This document shows positions 33,086 through 43,850 of a stretch of 64,000 nucleotides of DNA, piece by piece (position 1 is the first letter of the stretch; each line of letters starts with the position of its first letter). Under the pieces are notes generated by a model. The model was not told the DNA's origin, ran no database searches, and worked only from the letters and a program-made list of their open reading frames with translations. The translations under genes were made by a program, and so were the position numbers. This stretch comes from Diphasiastrum complanatum (Eukaryota > Streptophyta > Lycopodiopsida > Lycopodiales > Lycopodiaceae). The DNA lies in NCBI GenBank assembly GCA_029204225.1, contig CM055102.1:40411220-40475219 (forward strand), written 5' to 3'.

Positions 33086-34987
33086 CCCAATGTAAAAGAT
33101 TTTAAGATCTTTGGATGTACTTGTTATGTACTTCCTTTGGAGACTAGAAGGAAAGAAGATGCTACCCCTTTCAAAGGAATCTTTGTTGGCTATGAAGAAA
33201 ATAGCAAGGGATATAGGATATATAATCCTACATCCAAGAAAGTAAAGGTAAGCAAGGATGTACTTTTTGATGAGTCACAATTTGCTAAGAGCTTGTCAAA
33301 TGGATCTAACCCATTGTGCATTGAAGATCTTGACAAATCCGAGGAGGATCTTGAAAAACCCGAGGAGGATCATGACAAACCTGAGGATGGAGATTTCGAT
33401 CCAAGTCAAAAGGGGCCGAGAAGATCATCAAGGAGCAAGGCCGAGCCCTCAAGGCTTACCTATGTGGACAAGGGAAAGCAAAAGGAAGACTCTACATATT
33501 CTACCTCTTACTCTTTTTTAGCTACATTGCTTGAAGAACCATCATCTTTTGAAGAAGCATATAAATCTAAATTTTGGAGAGATGCAATGCAAGTAGAGTA
33601 TGATGCATTAGAAGAGAATCATACTTGGAATCTTGTAAATCTTCCAAGAGGAAAGAAACCACTTGCATGTAAGTGGATTTATAGAATCAAGTACAATCAA
33701 GATGGATCTATTAGTAAGTACAAAGCTAGGCTTGTTGCTAAGGGATTTCTTCAAATAAAAGGATTGAATTATGAAGAAACATTTGCACTTGTAGCTAAGC
33801 GTGTAACTATTAGATTAATCATTTGCATTGCTACTTTGTTCAAATGGGATCTCTACCAAATGGATGTGACAAATGCCTTCTTGAATGGCTTCTTAGAAGA
33901 GGAAATCTACATGATGCAACCGGAGGGCTTCATCAAGGTTGGTGAGGAGCAAAAGGTGTGCTACTTAAGGAAGAGCCTATATGGCTTGAAGCAAGCACCT
34001 AGAGCTTTGTACTCTAGGTTGCATGATTTTCTCTATTCCCTTGTCTTTGTACTAAGTGCTTATGAACCTTCTTTATATTTCAAATGTAATGAAGGAAAGA
34101 TCATCATTTTGGTTCTTTATGTTGATGACATCATTATGACAGGAAATGATGATGATGGCATAGGCAAAGTAAAAGTTGACTTATCTAGTGAGTTCAAGAT
34201 GGTAGATCTAGGCTTCCTAAAGTTTATACTTGGGATAGAAGTGTCTAGAAGTAGCAATTGTACTTTCATAAGTCAATCTAAGTATGCTACTTCCATTCTT
34301 GAAAGATTTGGTATGAAAGATTGTAAGGGGATTGACACCCATATGGAGCATGTTGTGAAAGCAACTAATGAAGGTGATGAAGCATCCTTTGAGGACATCA
34401 CCCTCTTTAGGAAGCTTATAGGCTCTCTAATCTATTTAACCATCACTAGACCTGACTTAAGTTTTTGTGTAATCAAGTTGAGTCAAAGTATGCAAGCTCC
34501 TTTAGTTCATCATTGGAAAAGTGCCAAGAGAGTACTTAGATATGTTTCTAGTACTAGATTTTTTGGCATACTTTATGAAGGATCTAACTTGCACTTGAGA
34601 GCCTACTCAGATTCAGATTTTGCAGGTGACAAGATGGATAGGAAGTCCATTAGTGCATTTGCAACATTTCTTTGTGGAGGAGTGATATCTTGGCTTTCCA
34701 AAAAGCAAGATACAATCTCACTATCTTCTTGTGAAGCCGAGTACAAGGCATTGACTTCAACAACCAAAGAGCTCCTATGGCTAAGAAGACTTTTGATGGA
34801 ACTACATGTGCCAGAGGCCGAGGAGATCCCTTACATATTTTGTGACAATCAAGCTTCTCAACAAATTGCTTCAAATCCTATCTTCCATGCTAGAACAAAG
34901 CATATTGAGATAGCTCACCACTTTGTGAGGGAGAAGGTACAATCCAAGGAAGTGCAACTACATCAAGATCTAATGTGTATAACTTGA
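33086..34987 (+). pseudogene. Copia-A reverse transcriptase and RNase H
   Basis: NVKDFKIFGCTCYVLPLETR, an acidic linker (SEEDLEKPEEDHDKPED), FWRDAMQVEYDALEENHTW, WIYRIKYNQDGSISKYKARL, MDVTNAFLNGFLEEEIYMMQ, RKSLYGLKQAPRALYSRLHD, ILVLYVDDIIMTGN (catalytic YVDD intact), AYSDSDFAGDKMDRKSISAF, ISLSSCEAEYKAL and IFCDNQASQQIA. This frame of 638 codons is uninterrupted. Its last residues (QDLMCIT) are encoded by the LTR remnant, so the natural C-terminus is lost. Confidence 0.92.
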
Positions 34988-35070
34988 TAGATTCATTGAT
35001 TAAGCAACCAATAACTCTCGATGATTGTAAAGTACAATCATTATTGTCCTAAAAACTGTAAAATTTATCA
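34962..35070 (+). repeat. Copia-A 3' LTR remnant
   Basis: These 109 bp match the end of the 5' LTR (30,437-30,545) with only a few differences. The first 650 bp of this LTR and the polypurine tract are deleted. Confidence 0.9.
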
Positions 35071-36163
35071 TTTTCATGTTTGAAAAAGAGTTGACAAACA
35101 ATGACATTGGAACAAACCAGCTTAAGTGCACATTTCTTGATCCAGTACTAGTTTTGAGTGACTTTTGTACATCATTATATAGCTTGGAACGAAAGCATTT
35201 TATTATATTGTTGTTGACTGCAATCCACCACATGTTATCTTGAAAATTAGGTAGAGGTATATACTCTAGTTTTCCCATTCCTCCGTTTGTGTCTGGAATA
35301 TACATAGCATCATAAAAAATAATTCCAGAATCTGCAAGTTCTTTTGTCGTTCATCCTCTGTATTGCAATTTGCCGATTTCTGAATGGATGACATCTATAA
35401 TACCTGAAAGAGACATCACAGGTTCCCATTCATGTATATTAAAAGGATATAGATCTACAATACAAAATCATAATAAGCTCCAATTCATAAATACGAATAC
35501 ATTTTAAAAATGACAAGCAATCCAAAAAATTAAGATACTTACAATTACACTTTTGAAAATCATGTGGATTTACAGCCTCCACATTAAGTTCTCAATGCAT
35601 ATAAACATGTTAAATAAGCACCTCTGAAATGGTTTGTCCTCCTGGAGAAACTTTGAAATCAATAATCCGCCCTTTCCAATGAGATCTATATGTATACTTG
35701 GCCTTTTTCTTTTGGCGAAAAGCTCCTCTCGCCGATGGATGCATCGATACCCAAGAAGCCTTATGATATTCACGAGCAATCCATGTGCCATCGTCTTCCC
35801 TCTCATTATAAAAAATTGCAGAGCATATCAAGGATCTCGGTCTCCTTCTCATCACCATAGCTTGAAGAGTTCACGTTTGAACTCGTCAATATGAGAGTCC
35901 AGAGTATAATAGGTGCCAAACCTATTTGTGAGTCCCAAGATAATTTTAACTTGATGTTAAACCAAGCAGTTTAGTCAACCAGTCGTCGTGCATGCCAGCC
36001 AACAGTATGCTTCCAATCTACCGGACCGGAAATTCAAATTTGCCCAAATATGAATTGTGTTTTCCGGGTCAGGCGAGTTATGTTACATAGAAGCCACTAT
36101 GGCAAGAACTGATTGGGCCACATGAACATAACCAGAGAGGGGAAAAAAAAATTCGTAACAAAC

Positions 36164-36185
36164 GGCCCTTCTAAGTTTGAGAACT
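36164..36185 (-). repeat. Right terminal inverted repeat (imperfect)
   Basis: The reverse complement begins AGTTCTCAAACTTAG and ends AGGGCC, pairing imperfectly with 22,865-22,886. It marks the right end of the 13.3-kb segment within six bases of where copia-1 resumes. Confidence 0.45.
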
Positions 36186-36191
36186 CCTGTA

Positions 36192-38559
36192 ATGTCTTGG
36201 TTGCTAGGGGCAATAAACAAGGTAGACTTTTCAAGCTTGATGCTTTTGTTATGGCTAACAACAAGGATGGAATGGAAAAGGAGATTGGTCTCAACTTTCC
36301 AAAGTTACCTTTTAGCATCAATAAGATATGCAAAGTCTAACAAGCTTCCTTATGCTAGATCTAGATCAAGATCTAATATGCTTCTTGGAGATGTTCATCT
36401 TTGTGCTAACTTGGTTAGTCTCGAGGATAATGATGGTGTTTCAATGGTTCTTCATGGCAAGTGCAAGCATGCAAAAGGTAAGGAAAGAGCTAACTTCATC
36501 AATGGAGGTGAAGGTTCTTCCTTGGAAAAGATTGTTGTTAATGATTTCTTTGATCATATGGAAAAGGATGTTGCTAGGTGCATGCATGAAGGAGGTGGTT
36601 CTTCTACACTATTTTGTTATGATTCCAAGAAAGTCATTTTTCCAGCAAGTGGAGTCACACTTCTTCATAAAGAGAGTAGATCAAATGGTTCTATCAAGAG
36701 ACTTGGTGAGGAAGATAGTCACAAGTCAAGAAGAAGAGAAGTATATGAAGAGTTCAAAGTAGGATGTACTTTGAATGATGTCATTGTGAATGATAGTGAG
36801 GGAGAATCATTATCATATGAGTTGTTACCTAAAACATTGAGTAGAAGTTCTTGTTTGAAAAAAAAGAGTACTTCAATCATCCTTATGTTGAAGGTACTAA
36901 TCATTTTTTTCATGGCTTCGAATGTTTTTGAGGTTTCTACTTCTTATGATGCAATCATTAAGAGGGAGTCTTATGAAGGAAAGAGCAATGGAAGATTGGT
37001 TCTTGGGAAGATCCAAGGCATAGATCTCACATCTCTTCATCAACTCAAAGGATTCTATGATTGTGAATTGATCACTCATGATCAAGATGGCAAAAGGTTG
37101 GTTGGAGAAGACTACATGGAGCAAATAGAGAAGCAATTTCTTCAAGGCAAGGGAGATCTCATTGGTAAGCTTATTGAGATTTGTTATGGACTCAAAAAGG
37201 CTAGATTTATTAGGTTTGATACTCATCTTCACCTACTCTACTTCATGTTGGATGAAAAATTTGGAATCTATCTTTTGATTTATGATGGTGACATTGGTGA
37301 CATTGTTTTCACTAACCTTTGTGGAAGTTCGAGATTAAGCATTGATGAGATCTTGTTGGATCTAGATCATATGTTTGAGAGGGAGTATTTCCAGAGGTTC
37401 AGGTCTGAAGATATTCATATCTTTGATGATCAAGAGAAAGGTAAGCAAGTGGAAGCGACTCACTTTGCTTTACTCACATGTTTTGGAGAATTTTCTTGTG
37501 TAGATGATGTTATGCAAGTGGACATTGGTTCTCATGGTTTTCATACTGAAAAAGCAAGTAATGGATCTGTAAAACAAAGTTTGTTCAATGACTTTGATGG
37601 TCAAGAGGAAGATCAAGAGGTTGATCTCAAAGCTCTTCAACTAGTCAAAAGGGAAGTTGGCAATTTGGAGCGAGTCAAGAGCATCAAAGGAGGGTCATTT
37701 GGAAAAGATGTTATGGATCTATTTTTGAAGCTTATTGAAGACTCAAGTAAGGTCAAAGGAGCAGCAAGGAAGTATTGTTCAAGTTTACTTTACTTTTTCT
37801 ATCTCATGTTTGAGCTATTTCATATGGATGTGTGCAAATTGTCAAGATATGGACAAACTAGCTACATTGTCTTGCAATATCTTATTGTTGGAGTTGTACA
37901 AGCATTCTTGGCTGGTTTTGCTGATGGAAATGAAGCTATTGGAGGTTCATTATATCACTCATTCATGATCAAGTTCTCAAGTGTTGAGCTACTTGGTGCC
38001 AATGTTTGGAGATTGTCAATTTTTGGTGAATTCATGGTCATTTTCTTGTGTCAAGTAGATCTTGAAGATGGACTAGTGCAGCCTACTTGGTTTACGGAGT
38101 CATGTGGTGCTGAATTTGCATCATTTATGTACTCACCTACTCATGCATTTCCAAGGTTTGATGGTTCCTTGTGGCAAGATGGAGATGGAGGCTCATTTAT
38201 GGAGTTTTATGGTGGAGACATATCAAGAAAGGACAAAGTTGGAGGAGATGAGCAAACAAATGGTCACCACTCACATTTATTGTCTAGTTGCTGTAATTTT
38301 CTAGAGAGTTCAAAGTTTGAAACATGGAGGAATCATCTCATTTGCATTCCATTTGGTTCTTCATGCTCTAGTTATATCTTGATATGTAAAATTGATGTAA
38401 GAAATAGTGAAGCATTCATTTTGGACACTATTATCTATATCAATTATGAAAGATACTTTAGAACCTTAGAAAGGAGATCTATAATTAGGATGGAGATCAT
38501 TCTAAAGTTTGATCAAAGTTCTATTGTCAAAACTATGCCAAAACTAGTTGAAGAGGGAG
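36192..38559 (+). pseudogene. Copia-1 altered pol with a 750-codon open frame
   Basis: The first codons (VLVARGNKQGRLFKLDA) continue the copia protein cut at 22,864. After a frame change near 36,320 one frame stays open to 38,564. It keeps only traces of pol: LPYARSRSRSNMLLGDVHL (GAG-pre-integrase), GKLIEICYGLKKARFIRFDT (copia RT LYGLKQAPRAW region) and LLIYDGDIGDI where YVDD is expected. Most of the frame, for example SSRLSIDEILLDLDHMFERE, matches no copia domain I know. The TGA stop lies in the first bases of the LTR, as in normal copia. It may be a fast-evolved, non-autonomous pol replacement. Confidence 0.6.
38551..38559 (+). promoter_or_regulatory. Copia-1 polypurine tract
   Basis: AAGAGGGAG directly before TGTGAGAG, the start of the 3' LTR. 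Confidence 0.8.
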
Positions 38560-39184
38560 TGTGAGAGATTTCAACTAGTTTAGTCTAGTTTAGTCACATT
38601 TTGGTAAATTGTCAATAAGAGGCCAAAACTCATTTTAGACTTAGAGATAAACTTTTTGAGGTTATATTTGAAAGTGTGAGAAAGTTGGTAGTCGAGTTTG
38701 AGAGAGATTCAAATTTGAACTTTGGGTACATTGAATCTAGACCCAAAAATAGTAGGGTTTACATTTTGGAGGGAAAGCCAAGTGGCCAAATAGGGTTTGG
38801 AAACTCTATAAAAGGATGTAACTCGTGGAGAGACACATCTTCTCTCTTCTCTCTCTCATTTCATCATTATACATGGTTCTCTTTGGGTTCTACTACTCAT
38901 TGGTGCACTATCATGGTGTTATCTTGCAATCTTGTGTGTAGAATGCTCATTTATTGCTATTTTCGGTTCCACACATGTGAAATACAGTAGGGTACTGTAA
39001 TTGTACGGACATCAAACATATTTTATGTTTTGGTTCATGTTTGATCGGTATCTCTTAAAGTTTGCATCTCATTTTGTATGTAGATGCTGATTTTTCTACA
39101 TTGGCAGGATTGTTGGTTTGCTCCTTATTGTAACCAAAGATTAGGGACATGGATTGGATCTTGAATGATCTGAAATCCTTCACA
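38560..39184 (+). repeat. Copia-1 3' LTR
   Basis: 625 bp from TGTGAGAG to TTCACA, followed by the target duplication GTGGA. A TATA box (TATAAAA) is at 38,807-38,813 and a CT-rich tract lies just downstream, as expected for the transcription start. A degenerate CCACACATGTGA lies near 38,970. Confidence 0.88.
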
Positions 39185-39830
39185 GTGGAAACCACAAAAC
39201 TTTTCGAATATCTTTCCAAAGAAAAATTGTTATCAGGATCAATGTATAGCCAAGAGGCTTTTTGGCCACAATTCTTGCCAACCACTTTCAATTCATCTGT
39301 ATCAACTTCAATCAATGAGGTCGAAATGGATGTAGAGTTATTACCCTGGAGGTTTTGTGGGCGAAAAGTTGATGCACCTTTGGTTGAATTCATCCCACGT
39401 AGAGAAGTTGTATTGGACAAGTTCATTGCAATGCGGCCTCCAGATGAAGATGTTGTGGAGGGTTCCATACCTATTTGGGTGGCAAAAGTTGTCGAAGTGA
39501 AGAAAAACTCAGAAGGCTTGGCCACAGAGTTCAAAGCATTATGGTATGAACCAAAATCTAATCAACAGCGTAGAAACTAGAGACAAGTTCACAACTCGGA
39601 GCTGTACAAAAATTGCTTAGAGAAAGGATAGATTTCGAACAACGACGGACCATAATATATGGATGTAGATACAGTTGTTCATGCATGAAAATCAAAGGCA
39701 AAAAAAACAATTATAGCACACGGCTATACTGTGGAAAAATCAATATCTATTCTGGAAATATTAGTGGCACACATCAAAGAATACCTATCCAAATTATCCG
39801 ATGAATGTGCAGCTAATATTGATGAGTAGA
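39185..39830 (+). pseudogene. DUF7869-like gene, C-terminal part
   Basis: After the duplicated GTGGA the frame reads ETTKLFEYLSKEKLLSGSMY, LPWRFCGRKVDAPLVEF and GSIPIWVAKVVEVKKNSEG, ending FKALWYEP. It continues in frame from the codons before 19,727 (…NDTCVV) when one GTGGA is removed. A stop after NQQRRN (39,578) and later frame changes follow; a last fragment ends ILVAHIKEYLSKLSDECAANIDE near 39,828. An open frame starting at 39,149 is a false chimera, because its first 12 codons are LTR. Confidence 0.7.
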
Positions 39831-40740
39831 GTTCATGATCATTGTAGTTGTAGAGTCCTGGTTACAATCTTTGTCACCATAATTATTGGACTTGTAATGT
39901 ATTTAATTTAGTGAGTGTTGGCAGATTCCGAATCTGCAACAAGGCCAAATTTGGCTCCAAAAGACGTGTGATTCCTTCTGTAAATTCAGTTGTAAATCCA
40001 GCTTGGCAATTTTGTAGAAAGCCGACTTTTTGTATGCTAGTGTGTGGGCATGTCACCCTATTATAAGTAAATCATATTCCATGGCATGTGTATTGTAAGA
40101 CCATGAGGAATCATGATGTAGAAAGTTTACCGGCTTTTAGAAATTCTAAAGGTTGAAAATAGTTTCTAATTCTCAACCTTTAGAATATTGAAATAGTAAA
40201 TCACTAGTCTAAAAGGTTAAACTTCTACAGATTTGTCTAGAATTGCACCAAAGTTGTGCATCTTTTGTAATAGTCTCTTGACTAATGTAGGGCTTGGCCC
40301 AAGACCATTAATTATAAATGAACCACTTTTAGTGGCAAATGACACATTGTGATTAAACTTCTATGAGAGTTCTTATAATACAGCTTGTTCAAAGTAGTAT
40401 ATGATTCAGTGATGTTTATGTTTATTTTAAATATCAAATTATCTTTATGTTTCTTTTGAAATTCTATATCAATGTTTATGTTTAAAAGTTGTCTATATTA
40501 TTCGGATCGACACCAATTTTGGACAATTATATTAGGTGCTCATAGCTATTGGACAAAAGCATCAATAAATTTTAGAAAGTTAACTAAATTATGACTTCTG
40601 ATCAAATTTGTCTTGTTTGGCTTATAGTTGTATTAAAATGAGATTCGAACTTGAGAAAATCCCACTTCAAGAATTAGTAAGTTTTTATTGATTTTCTTAT
40701 CTGGCTCTTTTGGTACCATGTGTAGAAAATAGTCCTAAAT
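39831..40740. other. No gene recognised
   Basis: AT-rich sequence downstream of the DUF7869-like gene. It may include that gene's 3' UTR. I saw no coding frame or repeat that I could support. Confidence 0.5.
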
Positions 40741-40744
40741 AAAA

Positions 40745-41370
40745 TAAAAAGTCCAAAATTAATCGAGACAGTGTTAATGTGGATGGAACCATTGCAAAAC
40801 ATAAGACAAGGCTTGTAGTGAAGGGCTATATGCACAGAGTAAGGGCATTGACTACGAAGAGACCTTCGCTCCTATGGCCAAGTGCAACACACTTTGCATG
40901 CTCATTGCCTTAGCGATGTTATTCAGATGGAATTTCATCAAATGGACATAAAGACTACTTTTCTGAATGGCAAGCTTGAAGAAGAAGTATACATGAAGCA
41001 ATCTAATGGTTTTGTGTACAAGGCATGAATTGAAGCAAGCACCACGTGCTTGGTACAACCACTTCGATGAGCATTCCTATCTAGAGGTTTGACACACACT
41101 TCTTCAGATTTCAACATTTACTACTTGCTCGTGACTCTAGCATCACACTGATTGTGTTGTATGTAAATGACCTCATAATCACAGGTAATTATGTGATTTG
41201 ATTAGTGCAATCAAGAAGGATCAATCTATAGATTTGACATGATTGATTTCGGTTTAATGAACTAGCACCAACACAAAAGAAGTACATGAATGAAATTTTG
41301 AGACATTTCAAGATGTGTGACAACAGGCCAGTGTCTACACCTATGGAGATTGGTAAGAAATTATCTAACA
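40745..41370 (+). pseudogene. Copia RT fragment
   Basis: Shifting frames give VDGTIAKHKTRLVVKGY, GIDYEETFAPMAKCNTLCML, LKQAPRAWYNHFDEHSYL, TLIVLYVNDLIITGN (YVDD degraded to YVND) and QKKYMNEILRHFKMCDN. It is a heavily decayed copia RT, distinct from copia-A and family C. The second catalytic aspartate pair is lost. Confidence 0.8.
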
Positions 41371-41399
41371 AAGGTGAGAGTGCACTAATTTTTCAACTT

Positions 41400-42490
41400 T
41401 TAGGTTTTGTCTTAATGCACCTAGCACTCACTTTTCTCTCAACAAATGATGGATAAGGAGATCTAAAGATCTAGGACCCTAAAACACTTCTATCTTGAAC
41501 TTGGCAGGTCTCCAAGCATATAAAAGAAGATTGAGACACATGCAACACTTTGCACACACTAAGAATGGATTACAAACTCAAACCAACCTGAACACACTCT
41601 TGATTAGGCTCTCAAACTTTTCAGCAAGTGACCAATTCAAGTTATGGTGTGAAGAGTTACTTGCATTCTTAAAAAATACACAAGACTAGGCTGCCAAGAA
41701 TACCTAGAATTGAACAAGCTTGACCACACACTAAGATATTGATTCAGCTTGTAAAACCACATGTAAACCACACTTATAAAAGTTTATAAACTCTAGCAAG
41801 TGATAAATACAAGCTTTAGAAGTGAATGAAAAAGCACACTTAGTGAATCACAAGACTAGCTTCATTAGCTTGTCAAATCTTGACGTTTAGATGTAGATCT
41901 AAGATCACTTCACATGAGAATGTTCCTCAACCTATTAAGAACCTGAAAAACACACTTTCATAATAGTTAAAACCTTCCAAAAAATGCTCCAATCAAATTT
42001 CATAAGGATAGTTACTTACATGCTCAACAAAGTACACCAAAATTTATGCAAAAGATTGTTGACAATCTGTTCACCCAAAAGGGGATCTTTCATCCAAGTG
42101 GGAGCTTTGCTCGGCCTTTTGGAGAATCACAAAATCACTCAAAGAGTATTTGTCATCCACTTAAGGAGAATGTTCATCCACTTAAGGAGAGTGTTCATCC
42201 ACAAAAGTGGAGATTGTCAACAATAGATTGAACAGAACATTGTTAGTATTGAATATGCACAAGCCTCACAATCAACAAATGATTAGATGTGATGATATAA
42301 TCCAAAATAGCTTCTTCTTAGATTTTGATCTTCAATAGACCTGAAATATGCTTTTGATCCACAAGTTCAACTCAACAAACAAAGGTTAGTAAGATTTGAT
42401 CAGCAATGCAATGCATAATCATGCTAGAACTTGATCAAACATCCAAATATCACCATAAATGAAAACCTTACTAAAATTAACAGCTAGCTA
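41400..42490 (-). mobile_element. Leader region of a minus-strand copia element
   Basis: Lies inside the primer site at 42,491. No gag frame was recognised. A 22-bp segment (GTTCATCCACTTAAGGAGA) is repeated three times near 42,150-42,205. Confidence 0.4.
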
Positions 42491-42502
42491 GCTCTGATAC
42501 CA
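42491..42502 (-). promoter_or_regulatory. Copia primer binding site
   Basis: The minus strand reads TGGTATCAGAGC directly after an LTR ending in TTTTCACA. Confidence 0.85.
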
Positions 42503-43190
42503 TGTGAAAAAAGTGGATTTTTAATGGATCTAAGATCCCAAATGTTCTGGCTAAGATCATTTCACAACAAGCTACAAAAGCTAGAAATGACAAAGCATCT
42601 TAATGTTATGCACAAGAACTTGAACAAGCATTCTAAGAACTCAAGAAACTATTCAAAGAAACTGAGGGCGGCCACTTTTGGAAATCACCTAAGATCATGC
42701 GCAAGAGCTTGAAGACAATACACACAACAATGTTCACAATGGAGGAAGAAACACAGACAATGATCTATTCATCTCAATGAAACAGTACATAAGTTTCTTC
42801 AACCTGTTTCTCCATGAAATTCAGCCTAATATAGGTGAGAAAAATGACTCTCTCTCCTCTCTCTAGAACTTAGGACCCAATTTCAAGGCACCACTAGTCT
42901 TAAATAGCCAATTTTGGCCTATATGTCCAAATGACATGATTTTGGTGTCATTTCAAAGGTCTTGAAGTTTGAAACTTCTTCAATATGAAATATATACTAA
43001 AATAAAAGTATCTAGACCTGTTTCACACATGTGAAAGGTCTGATCCAAAACTATGTGCCAAAATTACCAAATTTGGCCTAAAACTAGTCAAGAAAATGTT
43101 GACAATTTTCACACTGAGCATAGGTCAGAAGAGGTATATAGATGCAACCTATACTCAGCATAGAACATCACACTTGTTTTCCCTTGTTGC
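42503..43190 (-). repeat. LTR of a minus-strand copia element
   Basis: Starts TGTGAAAAAAGTGG next to the primer site. It carries TTTCACACATGTGAAA near 43,021, the same palindrome type as in the other LTRs. The outer end is not fixed. Confidence 0.5.
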
Positions 43191-43449
43191 AAGCCTCAAC
43201 TTGTGAAAAGTGAAAATTGTTAGACGTTTTAGCAAGAATATGTGCTTCTACTACGTTTCATAAATTTATAATTAAATTTTACAAAAATTTCTAACTTTAT
43301 TTATAATTTTTAGAGATTTTTGTCAAAACTACTTATCTTCTTAAAGTTTTTAATATTTTTTAAAAGTTAATGTTTGAAATTTTCCTAAATAATCTTCCTC
43401 TCTGTAGATTGTCTCCTTTTTGTGCTAATCTTCAAAATGTCGAGGATGT

Positions 43450-43555
43450 ATTTATGCATACACACATACATGCATATACACACACATGCTTATGCATACA
43501 CACATACATGCATGCACACTCACACCCTAAATTCTAAACCCTAAACCTACACTCC
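43450..43555 (+). promoter_or_regulatory. CA/TA-rich tract and telobox-like promoter motif
   Basis: An ACACATACATGCATA-type simple repeat is followed by CCCTAAATTCTAAACCCTAAACC. AAACCCTAA is the plant telobox found upstream of many growth and translation genes; it also equals one and a half telomere units. It directly precedes the ATG at 43,557. Confidence 0.5.
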
Positions 43556-43556
43556 A

Positions 43557-43850
43557 ATGTCGGGTAAACCTCAAGATCTCCCTTTGAAAGATAAAAAGAA
43601 ATTCATGTACCACTTTACCAAAGGAGTCAACAACATGAAGCTCTTTGAGCTTTTTATTCATTTAGTAGAGAAGCCTGGTAGGGGGTACTCACAATTTCAT
43701 ATTCAAGAAAAATTGCTTGTTGATCAACCAGATGAGGATGAGGAAGAGAGTTTTGTGAATGTCCTTGTAAAGGAGACGAATAAGTCTCGTTCTATTTTCA
43801 TTCTGAACGAAACTTTGATAAAGATTCATGCCAAGATGATGCCATCGAGA
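43557..43850 (+). CDS. Hypothetical gene fragment
   Basis: An open frame from MSGKPQDLPLKDKKKFMYHF with KLFELFIHLVEKPGRGYS and DQPDEDEEESFVNVLVKE runs for about 97 codons and then enters family C LTR sequence, so the natural end is missing. I know no matching domain. The telobox-like leader and balanced composition favour a real host exon cut by the retrotransposon. Confidence 0.4.

Larger units (their letters stand above)
29782..35070 (+). mobile_element. Copia-A, nearly complete Ty1/copia element
   Basis: 5' LTR 29,782-30,545, primer site at 30,546, gag-pol 31,141-34,987, and a 3' LTR reduced to its last 109 bp (34,962-35,070). The LTR remnant is almost identical to 30,437-30,545. The join between pol and the remnant lies at a shared ATCAAGATCTAATGTGTA, pointing to a microhomology-driven deletion. 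No target duplication was found. It interrupts gene 4 of the segment. Two frameshifts (near 32,065 and 33,085) inactivate an otherwise well-preserved polyprotein. Confidence 0.85.
29165..35980 (-). pseudogene. Unknown gene split by copia-A (gene 4 of the segment)
   Basis: I do not recognise the product. Upstream exon (about 35,980-35,543): FGTYYTLDSHIDEFKRELFK, and one frame over NEREDDGTWIAREYHKASW.. and YRSHWKGRIIDFKVSPGG, ending at a GTAAGT donor. Next exon (35,403-35,071): IIDVIHSEIGKLQY, YIPDTNGGMGKLEYIPLPNF, DNMWWIAVNNN and NVHLSWFVPMSLFVNSFSN. After copia-A the gene goes on at 29,781 with FDQYLREPMSS.., SMGFHYQRWKEHNGTWAPL and GHTDRICIDIMANGDLL, a donor at 29,316, and a last exon (29,225-29,165) ending KSNAKIWAELFR. 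Several stops are present. It converges on gene 3 with a gap of about 190 bp. Confidence 0.5.
22865..36191. mobile_element. 13.3-kb inserted segment with four intron-containing genes
   Basis: Defined by where the copia-1 polyprotein stops (…ETLD at 22,864) and resumes (VLVARG… at 36,192). The ends show imperfect inverted repeats: AGTTACAAACATCAAAAGGG.. at 22,865-22,886 against the reverse complement of 36,164-36,185 (AGTTCTCAAACTTAGAAGGG..). Inside are genes at 23,170-24,776 (+), 24,882-26,435 (-), 27,256-28,970 (+) and 29,165-35,980 (-), arranged as two convergent pairs. Removing copia-A leaves about 8 kb. No transposase was recognised, so it may be a non-autonomous DNA transposon or another mobile cassette. 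The target duplication is unclear (GATG and AATG at the two joins). Confidence 0.65.

Noticed and set aside
24882-36191. Interpretation of the four-gene segment as an integrated large DNA virus or Polinton
   Set aside because: No type B DNA polymerase, packaging ATPase, capsid protein or retroviral-type integrase was seen; introns are frequent; the Ulp1-like part alone does not support it.
39149-39580. Frame starting MDWILNDLKSFTVE as a gene of its own
   Set aside because: The first 12 codons lie in the copia-1 LTR; the rest is the C-terminal end of the split DUF7869-like gene.
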